A stretch of 64,000 nucleotides of DNA from Bacillota bacterium (GCA_023437715.1 JAEZFK010000026.1:1-64000), one strand, 5' to 3'. Counted from the first letter of the stretch, positions 35,276 through 44,516 are shown. Notes: generated by a model not told the origin, from the sequence alone. Translations and numbers: made by a program.

Positions 35276-36628
35276 GTGAAAAGAAATTGGAGACTGGCCG
35301 CGGCCGCGGCAGCGCTTACGGCAGTAACACTGATGGGGTGTGGAGGACAGCAGACAGGACAGGGAGCCACCACGGCAGGAACGACGGAGACTAAGGCGGA
35401 AGAAACAAAAGCAGCCGAAACCCAGGCGGCAGCCGACAGCGGCGCTTCCGAAGAAACCCTGACAGTGGCTATCTGGGATAAGAACCAGGAGCCGGGGCTG
35501 ACGGAGATCATGAAGGATTTTACCGCGGAGACAGGAATTAAGACCCAGATCCAGGTAACGCCCTGGGAACAGTACTGGACCATGCTGGAGGCAGGAGCTA
35601 CAGGCGGTTCCTTACCGGATGTATTCTGGATGCACTCCAACGAAATCGCAAGATATTCGGAATATGAGATGCTTTTGGATTTAACAGACCGGATCAAATC
35701 AAGCGATAAGCTGGAGATGGACAAATTTCCAAAGGACATTGTAGGAATTTATAACTGGGAAGGCACAAAGCAGTATGCGGTGCCAAAGGACATCGACACC
35801 ATCGCGCTCTGGTACAACAAGACCATGTTTGACGAGGCGGGAATCTCCTATCCGGATGAGAACTGGACCTGGGATGATTTTGCAGCTGCGGCGAAAAAAC
35901 TGACAAAGGCTGACGGAAGCCAGTATGGCTTTGCCTTAAGGCCCAGCAATGACCAGGCCGGATGGAACAACCTGGTTTACGACATGGGCGGCTATGTGAT
36001 CAGCGACGATAAGAAATCCTCAGGCTTTAACCAGCCCGGAACCATCAAGGCTCTGACCTTTATCACGGACTTAATAAAGGAAGGCTATGCACCTCCTTAT
36101 GAAGTAATGGCGGAAAATACAGAGGAAGCCTTATTTGAGGCGGGCAAGGTAGCCATGGTTACCATGGGCTCCTGGATGCTTCCTGAGCTGTGCAATAACG
36201 ATTATGTAAAGGCAAACTGCAATATCGCGGTTCTGCCAAAGGATGCGGAAACAGGAAAACGGATTTCCATTTACAACGGCCTGGGCTGGGCAGCAGCGGC
36301 CAATACCTCCAAGCCGGAGGAAGCATGGAAGCTGATCGAATACATGGGCTCTAAGGCGGCACAGCAGAAGCAGTCTGACTTAGGTGTGGTTATTTCCGCT
36401 TATGAAGGAACCACCAGCAACTGGATCAAGGCTTACCCGGACTTCAATCTTCAGGCATATTTGGATATGATGAAGGATCTGGTCATCCGTCCGTATTCCA
36501 AGTCAACCCTGGCATGGAACAACATGAGCCAGGAGAAGCTGATTGATGCCTGGACAGGAGCCAGAAACGTGGAGGATGTCTGCAATGATATCAATACGGA
36601 AATGAACGCTCTGCTGGAACAGGAATAG
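35276..36628 (+). CDS. Sugar ABC transporter substrate-binding lipoprotein
   Basis: A 450-residue family 1 extracellular solute-binding protein. The lipobox LMGC ends a short signal peptide, a Thr/Glu/Ala-rich linker follows, and the binding fold starts at about residue 60 (LTVAIWDKNQEPGL). It begins at GTG, 6 bases after GGGGAGG; longer ATG forms would spoil the signal peptide. It precedes two MalF/MalG-type permeases and a GH36 alpha-galactosidase, so raffinose-type oligosaccharides are the likely ligand. As usual for such systems no ATPase is encoded; a shared MsmK-type ATPase is expected elsewhere. Confidence 0.9.
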   Translation: MKRNWRLAAAAAALTAVTLMGCGGQQTGQGATTAGTTETKAEETKAAETQAAADSGASEETLTVAIWDKNQEPGLTEIMKDFTAETGIKTQIQVTPWEQYWTMLEAGATGGSLPDVFWMHSNEIARYSEYEMLLDLTDRIKSSDKLEMDKFPKDIVGIYNWEGTKQYAVPKDIDTIALWYNKTMFDEAGISYPDENWTWDDFAAAAKKLTKADGSQYGFALRPSNDQAGWNNLVYDMGGYVISDDKKSSGFNQPGTIKALTFITDLIKEGYAPPYEVMAENTEEALFEAGKVAMVTMGSWMLPELCNNDYVKANCNIAVLPKDAETGKRISIYNGLGWAAAANTSKPEEAWKLIEYMGSKAAQQKQSDLGVVISAYEGTTSNWIKAYPDFNLQAYLDMMKDLVIRPYSKSTLAWNNMSQEKLIDAWTGARNVEDVCNDINTEMNALLEQE

Positions 36629-36638
36629 GAACGGCTGA

Positions 36639-36671
36639 GGGAGGCAAAGCAGGGCTTTCGCCTCCCTTTTT
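36639..36671 (+). terminator. Attenuating terminator after the binding-protein gene
   Basis: GGGAGGC and GCCTCCC with a 19-base loop are followed by T5, 24 bases before the permease gene. It probably makes the permease mRNA less abundant than that of the binding protein. Confidence 0.75.
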
Positions 36672-36694
36672 AAACAGGAATACGGAGGGAATGA

Positions 36695-37600
36695 ATGAAC
36701 AGAAAATTAAAGGTATCAAGGCGGGAGAGAAGCGAGTTTTTATGGGGGTGGATGTTTTTGCTGCCGACCATGGCAGGCCTGATTATTTTAAACATCATCC
36801 CCATTTTCCAGACCATTTATCAGAGCTTTTTCAAGACAGGGGCCTTTGGCAAGGGAAACATTTTCATCGGCTTTGACAATTACAAAAAGCTGTTTCAGGA
36901 CGGCGCCGTATGGCAGGCCCTGTGGAATACCTGCAAATATGCGGTGGTGGAGGTACCCTTTTCCATTGCCATTGCCCTTGTGCTGGCGGTGTTTTTAAAC
37001 GGAAAGATCCGCGGCCGGTCCATCTGGAGGACTATTTATTTCCTGCCCATGGTAGCGGCTCCTGCTGCGGTAGCCATGGTCTGGAGGTGGCTGTACAATT
37101 CCGAATTCGGACTCATCAATCATTTGCTGCGGTCAACGGGCCTGCCTGCCGTGAACTGGATATCCAACCCGTCCATCGCATTTATTTCGGTGGCTGTGGT
37201 TGGAATCTGGTCCGTGATCGGATATAATATGGTCCTGTTTTTTGCAGGGCTTCAGGAAATTCCGCGGGATTATTATGAAGCGGCCCAGATCGACGGGGCC
37301 AGCGGGATCAACCAGTTTTTCCATATCACCCTACCCCTGATTTCACCCACCATGTTTTTCGTGACCGTTACAAGGGTCATCGGAGCCATGCAGGTATTTG
37401 ACAGCATTTACATGATGATGGATAAAAACAATCCGGCTCTTCCCAAAACTCAGTCTCTGGTGTATTTATTCTATAAATACTCCTTTATCGAGGGAAATAA
37501 GGGATACGGTTCCTCCATTGTCATGCTGCTTCTTGCTGTCATCCTTTTCATTACGGTGATCCAGATGGCGTGCCAGAAAAAATGGGTAAATTACAGTTAG
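36695..37600 (+). CDS. Sugar ABC transporter permease (MalF/MsmF type)
   Basis: A 301-residue inner-membrane permease with about six helices and the ATPase-coupling EAA loop (EAAQIDGASGINQFF). The hydrophilic N-terminus is short, as in MsmF rather than MalF. It pairs with the next gene product to form the channel for the alpha-galactoside binding protein. Confidence 0.9.
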   Translation: MNRKLKVSRRERSEFLWGWMFLLPTMAGLIILNIIPIFQTIYQSFFKTGAFGKGNIFIGFDNYKKLFQDGAVWQALWNTCKYAVVEVPFSIAIALVLAVFLNGKIRGRSIWRTIYFLPMVAAPAAVAMVWRWLYNSEFGLINHLLRSTGLPAVNWISNPSIAFISVAVVGIWSVIGYNMVLFFAGLQEIPRDYYEAAQIDGASGINQFFHITLPLISPTMFFVTVTRVIGAMQVFDSIYMMMDKNNPALPKTQSLVYLFYKYSFIEGNKGYGSSIVMLLLAVILFITVIQMACQKKWVNYS

Positions 37601-37615
37601 GGAAAGGAGGAAAAT

Positions 37616-38446
37616 ATGAATAATAGCAGAAAAGTAAGATTGGGTATGGTTTACTTAATCCTGGGCATCGGGGCGGTCATTATGCTGGTACCCTTTGGGT
37701 GGATGATTCTCACCGCCTTTAAAAGCACCTCAGAGGCTACTCAGATGAATCCCTTTATCATCTTTCCCACGATTTGGAGAAAAGAAGCATTTCATTCGGT
37801 CATGAGCAAAATGAATTTTCTACGGCTGTACTGGAATACCCTGCTTCTCATTGTGGAACGTGTCATATGCGCCGTGCTGACGGCTACCATGGCAGGCTAT
37901 GCCTTTGGGCGGCTCCATTTCAAGGGCAAGAATCTGGCCTTTTCCCTGGTTTTATTCCAGATGATGGTTCCGTCCCAGATCTTTATTATCCCCCAGTATC
38001 TGATGGTAAGCAGGCTGGGAATGTTAAACACCTCTTTTGGCCTTCTTTTTCCAGGCCTTGTAACAGCCTTTGGAACATTTTTGCTCCGGCAGGCCTATAT
38101 GGGGCTTCCCGTGTCTTTAGAGGAGGCTGCCAGACTGGACGGCTGCAACATCGGCCAGGCCTTTCTCTATGTAATGGCCCCCCTGACAAAGTCCTCCATG
38201 GTGGCCCTTGGAATATTTACGGCTCTCTTTGCTTTTAAAGAGCTGATGTGGCCCCTGGTGGTCAATACGGAGCAGAACACCATGCCCTTATCAGCTGCTC
38301 TTGCAAAGCTGCAGGGACAGTTTGTGACCAATTATCCGGAGCTGATGGCGGCATCTCTGCTGGCCTGCGTTCCCATGATCATCATTTATCTGATCTTCCA
38401 GAAACAGTTTATAGAAGGAATTGCTACATCCGGAGGAAAATTATAA
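37616..38446 (+). CDS. Sugar ABC transporter permease (MalG/MsmG type)
   Basis: A 276-residue permease with about six helices and the EAA loop EEAARLDGCNIGQAF. GGAAAGGAGG precedes the ATG. It is the second half of the channel and is followed by the GH36 gene after 14 bases. Confidence 0.9.
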   Translation: MNNSRKVRLGMVYLILGIGAVIMLVPFGWMILTAFKSTSEATQMNPFIIFPTIWRKEAFHSVMSKMNFLRLYWNTLLLIVERVICAVLTATMAGYAFGRLHFKGKNLAFSLVLFQMMVPSQIFIIPQYLMVSRLGMLNTSFGLLFPGLVTAFGTFLLRQAYMGLPVSLEEAARLDGCNIGQAFLYVMAPLTKSSMVALGIFTALFAFKELMWPLVVNTEQNTMPLSAALAKLQGQFVTNYPELMAASLLACVPMIIIYLIFQKQFIEGIATSGGKL

Positions 38447-38460
38447 AAGGAGCTTCAATC

Positions 38461-40677
38461 ATGCCAATCATTTACCACCAACAAGCGCAACAGTTTCATT
38501 TGTATAACAAGTCTGTCAGCTACATCATTCAGGTGATGGGAAACGGACAGCTGGGGAATCTCTATTACGGAAAACGCATTGCAGACCGGGAATCCTATGC
38601 CTATTTATTCGAGACAGGGGAGCGCCCCCATGCCGCCATCAGCTGTCCGGAGCCGGTAAATTTATGTTTACAGTATACAAAGCAGGAATACCCGGCCTAT
38701 GGAACAGGAGATTACCGGTATGGAGCCTGTGTCATAAGGCAGGAGAACGGCAGCAGGATCACCGGCTTCACTTATGATTCTTACCGGGTTTATAAGGGAA
38801 AGCCGTCCATCGAACCCCTGCCCGCGGTTTACGTGGAGGATGAGGGAGAGGCCGAAACCCTGGAAATAAAGCTTCACGACGAAGTGATGGACACGGATCT
38901 GGTTCTCACCTATACCATATTTGAAGAGCTTCCGGTAATCACAAGGCACGCCCGTTATGACCATCACGGCAGGGAGAAAATTGTCCTTCTGACGGCCATG
39001 AGCGGAGCGGTGGATTTACCGGACCGTGATTATGAGATGATTCATTTATCCGGGGCCTGGGCCAGGGAGCGGTATGTAAAAAGAAGGCCTTTGGAACAGG
39101 GACTTCAGTCCGTTTACAGCATGAGAGGTATCAGCAGCACGGAACATAATCCGTTTCTGGCTCTGGCCAGGAAAGAGACCACGGAAAAAAACGGTGAAGT
39201 CTACGGGTTCAGCCTTGTATACAGCGGAAGCTTCTTAGGCCAGGTGGAGGTCTGCACCCACGATATGACCAGAGTGCTCATGGGAATTCACCCCGAAACC
39301 TTTGAATGGCCCCTTCAGGCAGGGGAATCTTTCCAGACGCCGGAGCTGGTAATGGTATATTCGGAGGATGGACTTTCCCATATGAGCCAGGTTTTCCACA
39401 GGCTTTACAGAACCCGCCTCGCCAGGGGATACTGGAGGGACAGGGAAAGGCCGGTGCTTTTAAATAACTGGGAAGCCACCTATATGGATTTCAATGAGGA
39501 AAAGATCCTGGAAATCGCAAGGAAGGCAAAGGAAACAGGAGTGGAGCTCTTTGTCCTGGACGACGGCTGGTTCGGAGAGAGAAACGACGATTACAGAGCT
39601 CTCGGGGACTGGTTTGTCAACAGAAAAAAGCTGCCGGAGGGAATCTCCGGACTGTCGGAGAAGATAGAAGCCCTGGGCTTAAAGTTCGGCTTGTGGATTG
39701 AGCCGGAAATGGTCAATAAGGACAGCCGTTTTTATGAGGCCCACCCGGACTGGATTTTATCGGCTCCAGGCAGGTACGAGACGCCCAGCAGGCATCAGCA
39801 TGTTCTGGACTTTTCACGGAAAGAAATTGTGGATGCCATTTATGAAATGCTTAAGGAGATCATCGGTGGTGCGAAAATATCCTATATTAAATGGGATATG
39901 AACCGGTATCTGACGGAGTGCTATTCCAAAGGGACCTCACCGGACCGGCAGGGGATGGTCATGCACAAGTATATTCTTGGCGTGTATGATTTATATACCC
40001 GGCTCATAAGAGATTTTCCGGAAATCCTGTTTGAATCCTGTGCCAGCGGCGGAGCCAGGTTTGACCCGGGAATGCTTTACTTCGCGCCCCAGGCGTGGTG
40101 CAGCGATGACACCGATGCTGTAGAGCGGTTAAAAATCCAGTACGGAACCAGTATGGTATATCCTGTTTCCAGCATCGGAGCCCACGTTTCCGCGGTTCCC
40201 AACCATCAGGTCCACAGGATCACTCCCTTGGAGACGAGAGGAAATGCGGCAATATTCGGGGCCTTTGGATATGAGCTGGATTTAAACCGGCTGAGTGAGG
40301 AAGAGATTGAGATTGTAAAGCAGCAGATCGCCTGCTACAAGGAGAACCGGAAGCTTCTGCACCAGGGAACCTTTTACCGGCTGAAAAGTCCCTTTGAAGG
40401 GAATGATACGGCCTGGATGGTGGTGTCGGAGGAGAAAGACAAGGCCATTGCAGCTTATTACCAGGTTCTGAACCCGGCCAATGGGGGATGGCTGAGGCTT
40501 CGGCTTGCAGGGCTTAGGGAGGATGCGCTGTATTATGTATCTATGGGAGAGGATACGGGAGAGTATTATGGAAGCGAGCTGATGTATGCAGGGCTTCCTA
40601 TTGACAGGGAACGCTTTCTGGAGGAGACAGGAGATTTTGCTTCGGTTCTTCTGTTTATTGAGAGAAAGGCGGATTAG
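38461..40677 (+). CDS. Alpha-galactosidase, GH36
   Basis: A 738-residue GH36 enzyme that removes terminal alpha-galactose from raffinose-family sugars and melibiose. The N-terminal beta-supersandwich (about 1-330) is followed by the TIM barrel starting NNWEATYMDF and LFVLDDGWFG. The nucleophile aspartate is in YIKWDMNRY and the acid/base in CSDDTDAVERL. No signal peptide is present, so substrates are hydrolysed after uptake by the ABC system in the same operon. The ATG at 38461 follows AAAAGGAG; the open frame extending upstream overlaps the permease gene and is not used. Confidence 0.94.
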   Translation: MPIIYHQQAQQFHLYNKSVSYIIQVMGNGQLGNLYYGKRIADRESYAYLFETGERPHAAISCPEPVNLCLQYTKQEYPAYGTGDYRYGACVIRQENGSRITGFTYDSYRVYKGKPSIEPLPAVYVEDEGEAETLEIKLHDEVMDTDLVLTYTIFEELPVITRHARYDHHGREKIVLLTAMSGAVDLPDRDYEMIHLSGAWARERYVKRRPLEQGLQSVYSMRGISSTEHNPFLALARKETTEKNGEVYGFSLVYSGSFLGQVEVCTHDMTRVLMGIHPETFEWPLQAGESFQTPELVMVYSEDGLSHMSQVFHRLYRTRLARGYWRDRERPVLLNNWEATYMDFNEEKILEIARKAKETGVELFVLDDGWFGERNDDYRALGDWFVNRKKLPEGISGLSEKIEALGLKFGLWIEPEMVNKDSRFYEAHPDWILSAPGRYETPSRHQHVLDFSRKEIVDAIYEMLKEIIGGAKISYIKWDMNRYLTECYSKGTSPDRQGMVMHKYILGVYDLYTRLIRDFPEILFESCASGGARFDPGMLYFAPQAWCSDDTDAVERLKIQYGTSMVYPVSSIGAHVSAVPNHQVHRITPLETRGNAAIFGAFGYELDLNRLSEEEIEIVKQQIACYKENRKLLHQGTFYRLKSPFEGNDTAWMVVSEEKDKAIAAYYQVLNPANGGWLRLRLAGLREDALYYVSMGEDTGEYYGSELMYAGLPIDRERFLEETGDFASVLLFIERKAD

Positions 40678-40690
40678 GAGATTGTGTGAA

Positions 40691-40737
40691 GAGGGTATTG
40701 CAAAATCACTGAATCAGAGTGATTGAGCAGTACCCTC
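40691..40737. terminator. Stem-loop between GH36 gene and convergent acetyltransferase gene
   Basis: GAGGGTA...TACCCTC encloses AATCACT...AGTGATT, giving a long interrupted stem. There is no clear T-tract, so termination by this element alone is uncertain. Confidence 0.5.
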
Positions 40738-40743
40738 AGGTTG

Positions 40744-41511
40744 TCATTTATTCATATCTGCAATAAAGTTATTTTTCTTTGCGGTAACCTGTACCCATGC
40801 CGGCCGGAATCCGCTCTTTATTGCATTTTTAGCTGATTTTATGTTTGACCAGGCGCAGCAATAGAAAGGAACCTTGTTCCGCTTTAACGCTTCCACAGCA
40901 AGGGTGCTTGTAAGGGAGGACGCAATGCCCAGGCATCTGTACTCCGGCAGCACATCAATCCCTATTTGCCACATGGTATCGCAGTCCGCCGAGCAGCCTG
41001 CCAGACCGATCAGCTTTTCATTCTCAAATGCTCCAACTGCCAGTACATCCAGCTGTTTCCGTTTTTCACATAGCGCATTGCGCCATTCCGGCAAATAGTA
41101 ACCGGCAAAATCCTCCGCCTCCATGACCCTTAATTCATATCCGCAGGTAAGGGGGGTGATAATCGTTATATCCGGTAAAAAGTACTCCGCCATAAAACAG
41201 ATATTCAAGTCAAATGGTTTCAGTCTTTCCATTAAAACAAGAAGATTCGGCGTTTCAAAACAATGCTCCACAGGATATTTATTGATATAACTTTCTACTG
41301 TATCAACGAGGTTTTCCGATACGGAGGCGACGATATTGTTTCCGTATGAAGTCAGGTCACAGTCAAAGGGCAGCTCCAGATATTTTCTGGCATCGGTTCT
41401 CTTTTCAGAAATAACAACCTTATTTTCTTCGCAGAAAAAGTCATCGGCGCGGCAGCAGCTGTCCGCAGCCGATTGCTGTACTGCAATCGGCATTATTTCA
41501 CGATTTGTCAT
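40744..41511 (-). CDS. GNAT-family acetyltransferase
   Basis: A protein of about 255 residues. The C-terminal half is a GNAT domain (about 125-245) with the acetyl-CoA motif VLPEYRCLGIASSLTS and the following WSNIKSAKNAIKSGF; the N-terminal half is less conserved and may be a degenerate second domain. The acceptor is unknown. I choose the ATG at 41511, with GAAAGGA upstream, over the one at 41526. It lies in an AT-rich patch next to the remnant of another GNAT gene. Confidence 0.8.
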   Translation of the reverse strand: MTNREIMPIAVQQSAADSCCRADDFFCEENKVVISEKRTDARKYLELPFDCDLTSYGNNIVASVSENLVDTVESYINKYPVEHCFETPNLLVLMERLKPFDLNICFMAEYFLPDITIITPLTCGYELRVMEAEDFAGYYLPEWRNALCEKRKQLDVLAVGAFENEKLIGLAGCSADCDTMWQIGIDVLPEYRCLGIASSLTSTLAVEALKRNKVPFYCCAWSNIKSAKNAIKSGFRPAWVQVTAKKNNFIADMNK

Positions 41512-41800
41512 ATTGTTTCCTTTCACAGGCTGTAAAAGCTGTATGGTTGTTTTTTAACACCATCATACCATATTCTTCGCTTACTTTCCACGCCATTCCG
41601 CGACGTGCTTATGGATAGAAGTATACACAAAGCTGATAGAATTGGGAAAGCTTCCCGGCAATAGGAATCCATTATCCGGGGATTGGGATGGCTACAGCAA
41701 TAGCCATAACAGCCATAGAAAGCGGGTATCCTTTTGCGAAATTTACACAGCGGTATGGAAGTATTACAGGAAATTTGGTATAATCACAAGACGAACTTAT

Positions 41801-41833
41801 ATTCTGCAATTATTCTGTAATTATTCTGCAATA
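41801..41833 (+). repeat. Three tandem 11-base repeats
   Basis: ATTCTGCAATT, ATTCTGTAATT and ATTCTGCAATA follow one another exactly, one helical turn each. They lie just before the ribosome site of the broken GNAT gene. Apart from these repeats and a TATAAT at about 41780, the gap 41512-41850 shows no gene or clear structure. Confidence 0.7.
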
Positions 41834-41850
41834 GAAAGGAGTTGGTTAAA

Positions 41851-42213
41851 TGATTATTTCAATTGATAAGACATATCGCATTTTTATGGACTTCGAATAT
41901 TTAAGGGATATTGTTCCTATCAATTTAATAAAAATAATCAAGCAATCTCCTATGCTGCTTGCAAGCAATGAAAAAGACTTTATTATGACGATTTCTGTGC
42001 CGCAGATGCCGGTTATGCCTTGGCTTTAGCTACATTTATCAGCAGACAGATTCTTGAAAAGGAAAAATACCGGTATTGTATACGGATTTATCCAATTCAT
42101 TTTCCAATAAGGCATATAAAAATGTGGATGAAGCAGCGCTGACCTGGAAAGCATGGGGTTACAAAGTGAGCGCCTGTCTGAAATATTTATGCAGCGTTAC
42201 GGACAAAAAATAA
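41851..42213 (+). pseudogene. Frameshifted GNAT acetyltransferase remnant
   Basis: An open frame starts at 41851 behind AAAGGAG and runs 59 codons to a stop at 42028. GNAT-like sequence continues in a second frame (DDFCAADAGYALALATFISR) and then in a third (YTDLSNSFSNKAYKNVDEA), which matches the late GNAT motif YTDLxNxxSNKxYxxxGF. At least two frameshifts are needed to join them, so no full-length protein can be made. The 59-residue N-terminal piece may still be translated. Confidence 0.65.
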
Positions 42214-42254
42214 GACAATTAAGATAAAGCCCTTGGGAAAGGAGAGACGCCGTT

Positions 42255-43145
42255 ATGAGCTTAAAAGCGGATAGAAAAAGGTTTTTTGCAGGAATCATGA
42301 AATCGGACAGTAAAATGGCCCTGAAGTTAGAGCAGCCTCCAAGAGGAACTTTCCAGCTGGCCCCGGAGCGGTTTTCAAAAAAGATCCGGGTAAAGTCCTG
42401 GAATGCAGACGGCTTCCCGGGAATCACCATAAATGGAAGCTATACAAAAAACGATCACATTCTGATGCTGCCGGGAGGGGCCTATACCCTGGAGCCGTCA
42501 GAGCGGTACCGGGAAATCGCGGAGTATTTTGCCGGGAAGGAACAGGTGAGAGTGTCCATTCCCCAATGTCCTCTGGCCCCGGAATATACGGCGCTTAAAG
42601 TCCGCCAGTGCCTGTTAAGCGTTTACCGCCGCCTGACAGAGGAATATCCGGCTGACCGGTTTTTTCTGTTTGGAGATTTCTCCGGCGGAAGTCTGGCCCT
42701 TTCGCTTTTGCAGGAGCTTAAGAATCTGGGAAAGCTGCCCATGCCCGCGAGAACGGCTGTGGTTTCTCCGTGGCTTGACATTGCCCTTGATAATCCCAAG
42801 ATGAAAATCGCAAAGAAATCAGATCCCATTCTTCCCATAGAAGCCCTTAGGGAGGCGGGAGTCCGTTACAGAGGCCCTCTGGAGCCGGACCATCCCTTTG
42901 TCTCTCCTCTTTACGGCGACTGGAACCATTTAGGCCAGATCCTCATATTTTCCGGCACGGAGGAAATACTGACTCCGGATTGCGAACTGCTGGCGGAAAA
43001 GGCCGGTACCCTTGACGGGACCAGGATCATTTATAAAAAGGGAGCAAAAATGGTTCACGACTGGATCATGATTCCCTGTAAGGAAACAGATGCCACTTTG
43101 GATTTAATTGCACGGTTCTTTCTGGAGGAAGCTCTGGAATTTTAA
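42255..43145 (+). CDS. HSL-type alpha/beta hydrolase with altered nucleophile motif
   Basis: A 296-residue hormone-sensitive-lipase-like hydrolase. The oxyanion HGG motif is replaced by PGGAY, the acid is probably in SGTEEILTPD and the histidine in KMVHDWI. At the nucleophile position the expected GDSxGG reads GDFSGG (about residue 144): Phe replaces the nucleophilic Ser, while the next residue is Ser. One C-to-T change (TCC to TTC) would convert GDSSGG to this. The enzyme may be inactive, or the neighbouring Ser may serve. GGAAAGGAG lies upstream of the ATG. Confidence 0.75.
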   Translation: MSLKADRKRFFAGIMKSDSKMALKLEQPPRGTFQLAPERFSKKIRVKSWNADGFPGITINGSYTKNDHILMLPGGAYTLEPSERYREIAEYFAGKEQVRVSIPQCPLAPEYTALKVRQCLLSVYRRLTEEYPADRFFLFGDFSGGSLALSLLQELKNLGKLPMPARTAVVSPWLDIALDNPKMKIAKKSDPILPIEALREAGVRYRGPLEPDHPFVSPLYGDWNHLGQILIFSGTEEILTPDCELLAEKAGTLDGTRIIYKKGAKMVHDWIMIPCKETDATLDLIARFFLEEALEF

Positions 43146-43184
43146 AACGAGGTCCGGACCCTTAAAAGGGCCGAACCTCGTTTT
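43144..43184. terminator. Bidirectional terminator
   Basis: AAAACGAGG and CCTCGTTTT flank an inner CCGG/CCC-rich stem. A and T runs on both sides allow use by the hydrolase gene and the convergent mecA gene. Confidence 0.85.
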
Positions 43185-43218
43185 GGCTGTGATGAAGTAC
43201 TATGAACAAAGGAACGGA

Positions 43219-43938
43219 TTAAAGTTTTGCAAGAGACTGAAGAGCGTGGCCTTCAATCAACACCTCGTAATGTTCCTTGTAGTACGCTTCTGAAGCATAA
43301 TCCTGATGAATCTTGGAGCCGTATTCCGCAAGCAGGTTGCATACACGGCTGAAATCCTGAGATTTATCAGGAGTGTTCCTGATTACCAGATAATATTGTC
43401 TTGTATCGGGCTTCTTGTATAATGTATTTTCCCCATCGTAAACCTGTCCGATGGTTCTTGCAGCATCAGATACCTGATCCAGGCTTTGAAAACAATAGAT
43501 TCTTATAGAGGAAGCGCCTGTTTTCTCTTTTGGCTGCTCTGCTTCCGGTTCTTCCTTTTTGTCAATTCCAAGCAGGCTCAGCAGCCCTTCCGCACCCTCC
43601 AGCAGCTCGCTGGCAAGATCCCCTGACAGGGAGTCCGTGTCCTCGTCGCTTGAAGGTGAAAATTTGGCAAACCTGGTATCTAATTCTTCCGGGTCTTCGA
43701 TCTTTGTGATTACCAGCATCACGCTTTCGTTAGATAGAGGAATTGCTTCTACCATGAGAGGAATGTCTTCTGCTTCAAATCCCACTTCGTTAGAGGCTTT
43801 CTGAATCATCTCGCGGAACAGGTTGCGGGCTTTTTCGCTGCCATAGGCAAGTTCGCCTAAATTTAGGTTCCGGACGCTTAGATCAAAGCTGGTAAGCGTA
43901 CAACGGATCTGATTTTCATTGATACGTTCTATCTTCAT
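43219..43938 (-). CDS. mecA: Adaptor protein MecA
   Basis: A 239-residue MecA-family adaptor that delivers proteins to the ClpC-ClpP protease. The N-terminal substrate-binding domain begins MKIERINENQIRCTLTSFDL, a Ser/Asp/Glu-rich linker spans about 90-140, and the C-terminal ClpC-binding domain follows (IRIYCFQSLDQ to the end). Length and layout match Firmicute MecA. In Bacillus it controls competence and sporulation proteins; targets here are unknown. Confidence 0.92.
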   Translation of the reverse strand: MKIERINENQIRCTLTSFDLSVRNLNLGELAYGSEKARNLFREMIQKASNEVGFEAEDIPLMVEAIPLSNESVMLVITKIEDPEELDTRFAKFSPSSDEDTDSLSGDLASELLEGAEGLLSLLGIDKKEEPEAEQPKEKTGASSIRIYCFQSLDQVSDAARTIGQVYDGENTLYKKPDTRQYYLVIRNTPDKSQDFSRVCNLLAEYGSKIHQDYASEAYYKEHYEVLIEGHALQSLAKL

Positions 43939-43998
43939 AGGATCACTTCCTGTTCTTTTAAAAATGGTGAATAAATGTTTCCATACTTCCTCAACATA

Positions 43999-44028
43999 AC
44001 TATACTATATAGTATAGCAAAAAGGCAA
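43999..44028 (-). promoter_or_regulatory. Promoter of mecA overlapping an 18-base palindrome
   Basis: On the minus strand TTGCCT (44023-44028), 18 bases, TATAGT (43999-44004). The spacer and -10 coincide with the perfect palindrome CTATACTATATAGTATAG (44000-44017), a possible operator. The rest of 44029-44300 shows only poor open frames with no ribosome site. Confidence 0.55.
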
Positions 44029-44300
44029 TTACTATGTGAAAAAATTTATATAAATTTAAGGTTTGAATGTAAAAACAGGGAAGCCTTTGTCAATACTGGG
44101 GTTTCCCTGTTTGGATTGAAAAATGATACTGATTTGATACGATTTCCTGTAATTCCGTTGCCTCAGCATGGCGATTGGGATACATATGATCAAACATATG
44201 GTTCGGAAAGAGATGAGATGGCCGCAACAGGATGGGAGGGAAAGGACGGAAGTCGAAAAAAAGCAGCGTAACCATTACGGTTTGCTGCTGGGGAAAGTAA

Positions 44301-44329
44301 TTGCAGATTGCAAAGGGATATGTTACCAT
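44301..44329 (+). promoter_or_regulatory. Promoter of the type I toxin
   Basis: TTGCAG (44301-44306), 17 bases, TACCAT (44324-44329), giving a start near 44336 and a 5' leader of about 65 nt. Confidence 0.5.
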
Positions 44330-44367
44330 AGTGACATGGAACAATCGTGTCGCTGCAAGGGCGTTGG

Positions 44368-44392
44368 CCTCCCATATTACATAGATGGGAGG
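44368..44392 (+). promoter_or_regulatory. Hairpin sequestering the toxin ribosome site
   Basis: CCTCCCAT (44368-44375) is the exact complement of ATGGGAGG (44385-44392), which contains the GGGAGG ribosome site of the toxin. In the full-length mRNA translation should be blocked, as in other type I toxins. Confidence 0.8.
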
Positions 44393-44400
44393 TGGTGCGG

Positions 44401-44484
44401 ATGAAATATGACTTTAAAGACCTTATGGCCTTTGGTATGTTTGTAATCGCATTACTTATCTTTATTTTCGTTAATTGTAAGTAG
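44401..44484 (+). CDS. Holin-like type I toxin peptide
   Basis: A 27-residue peptide, MKYDFKDLMAFGMFVIALLI then FIFVNCK, consisting of a charged start and one hydrophobic helix. It matches the pattern of Firmicute 'putative holin-like toxin' peptides (polar N-terminus, Met-Xaa-Phe-Gly-Xaa-Phe core, aliphatic helix), which depolarise the membrane when overproduced. GGGAGG lies 8 bases before the ATG but is hidden in a hairpin. A convergent antisense RNA overlaps the 3' end of the message. It is far below the usual gene-calling cut-off. Confidence 0.82.
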   Translation: MKYDFKDLMAFGMFVIALLIFIFVNCK

Positions 44485-44516
44485 CGTTTTTCTATAAAGT
44501 CCTGGAAACGGGAATA

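Noticed and set aside
41642..41866. 74-residue open frame before the broken GNAT gene
   Set aside because: Poor codon use and no ribosome site; it covers the tandem repeats and a likely promoter.
43975..44271. 98-residue open frame after mecA
   Set aside because: No ribosome site, odd composition, and it overlaps the mecA promoter palindrome.
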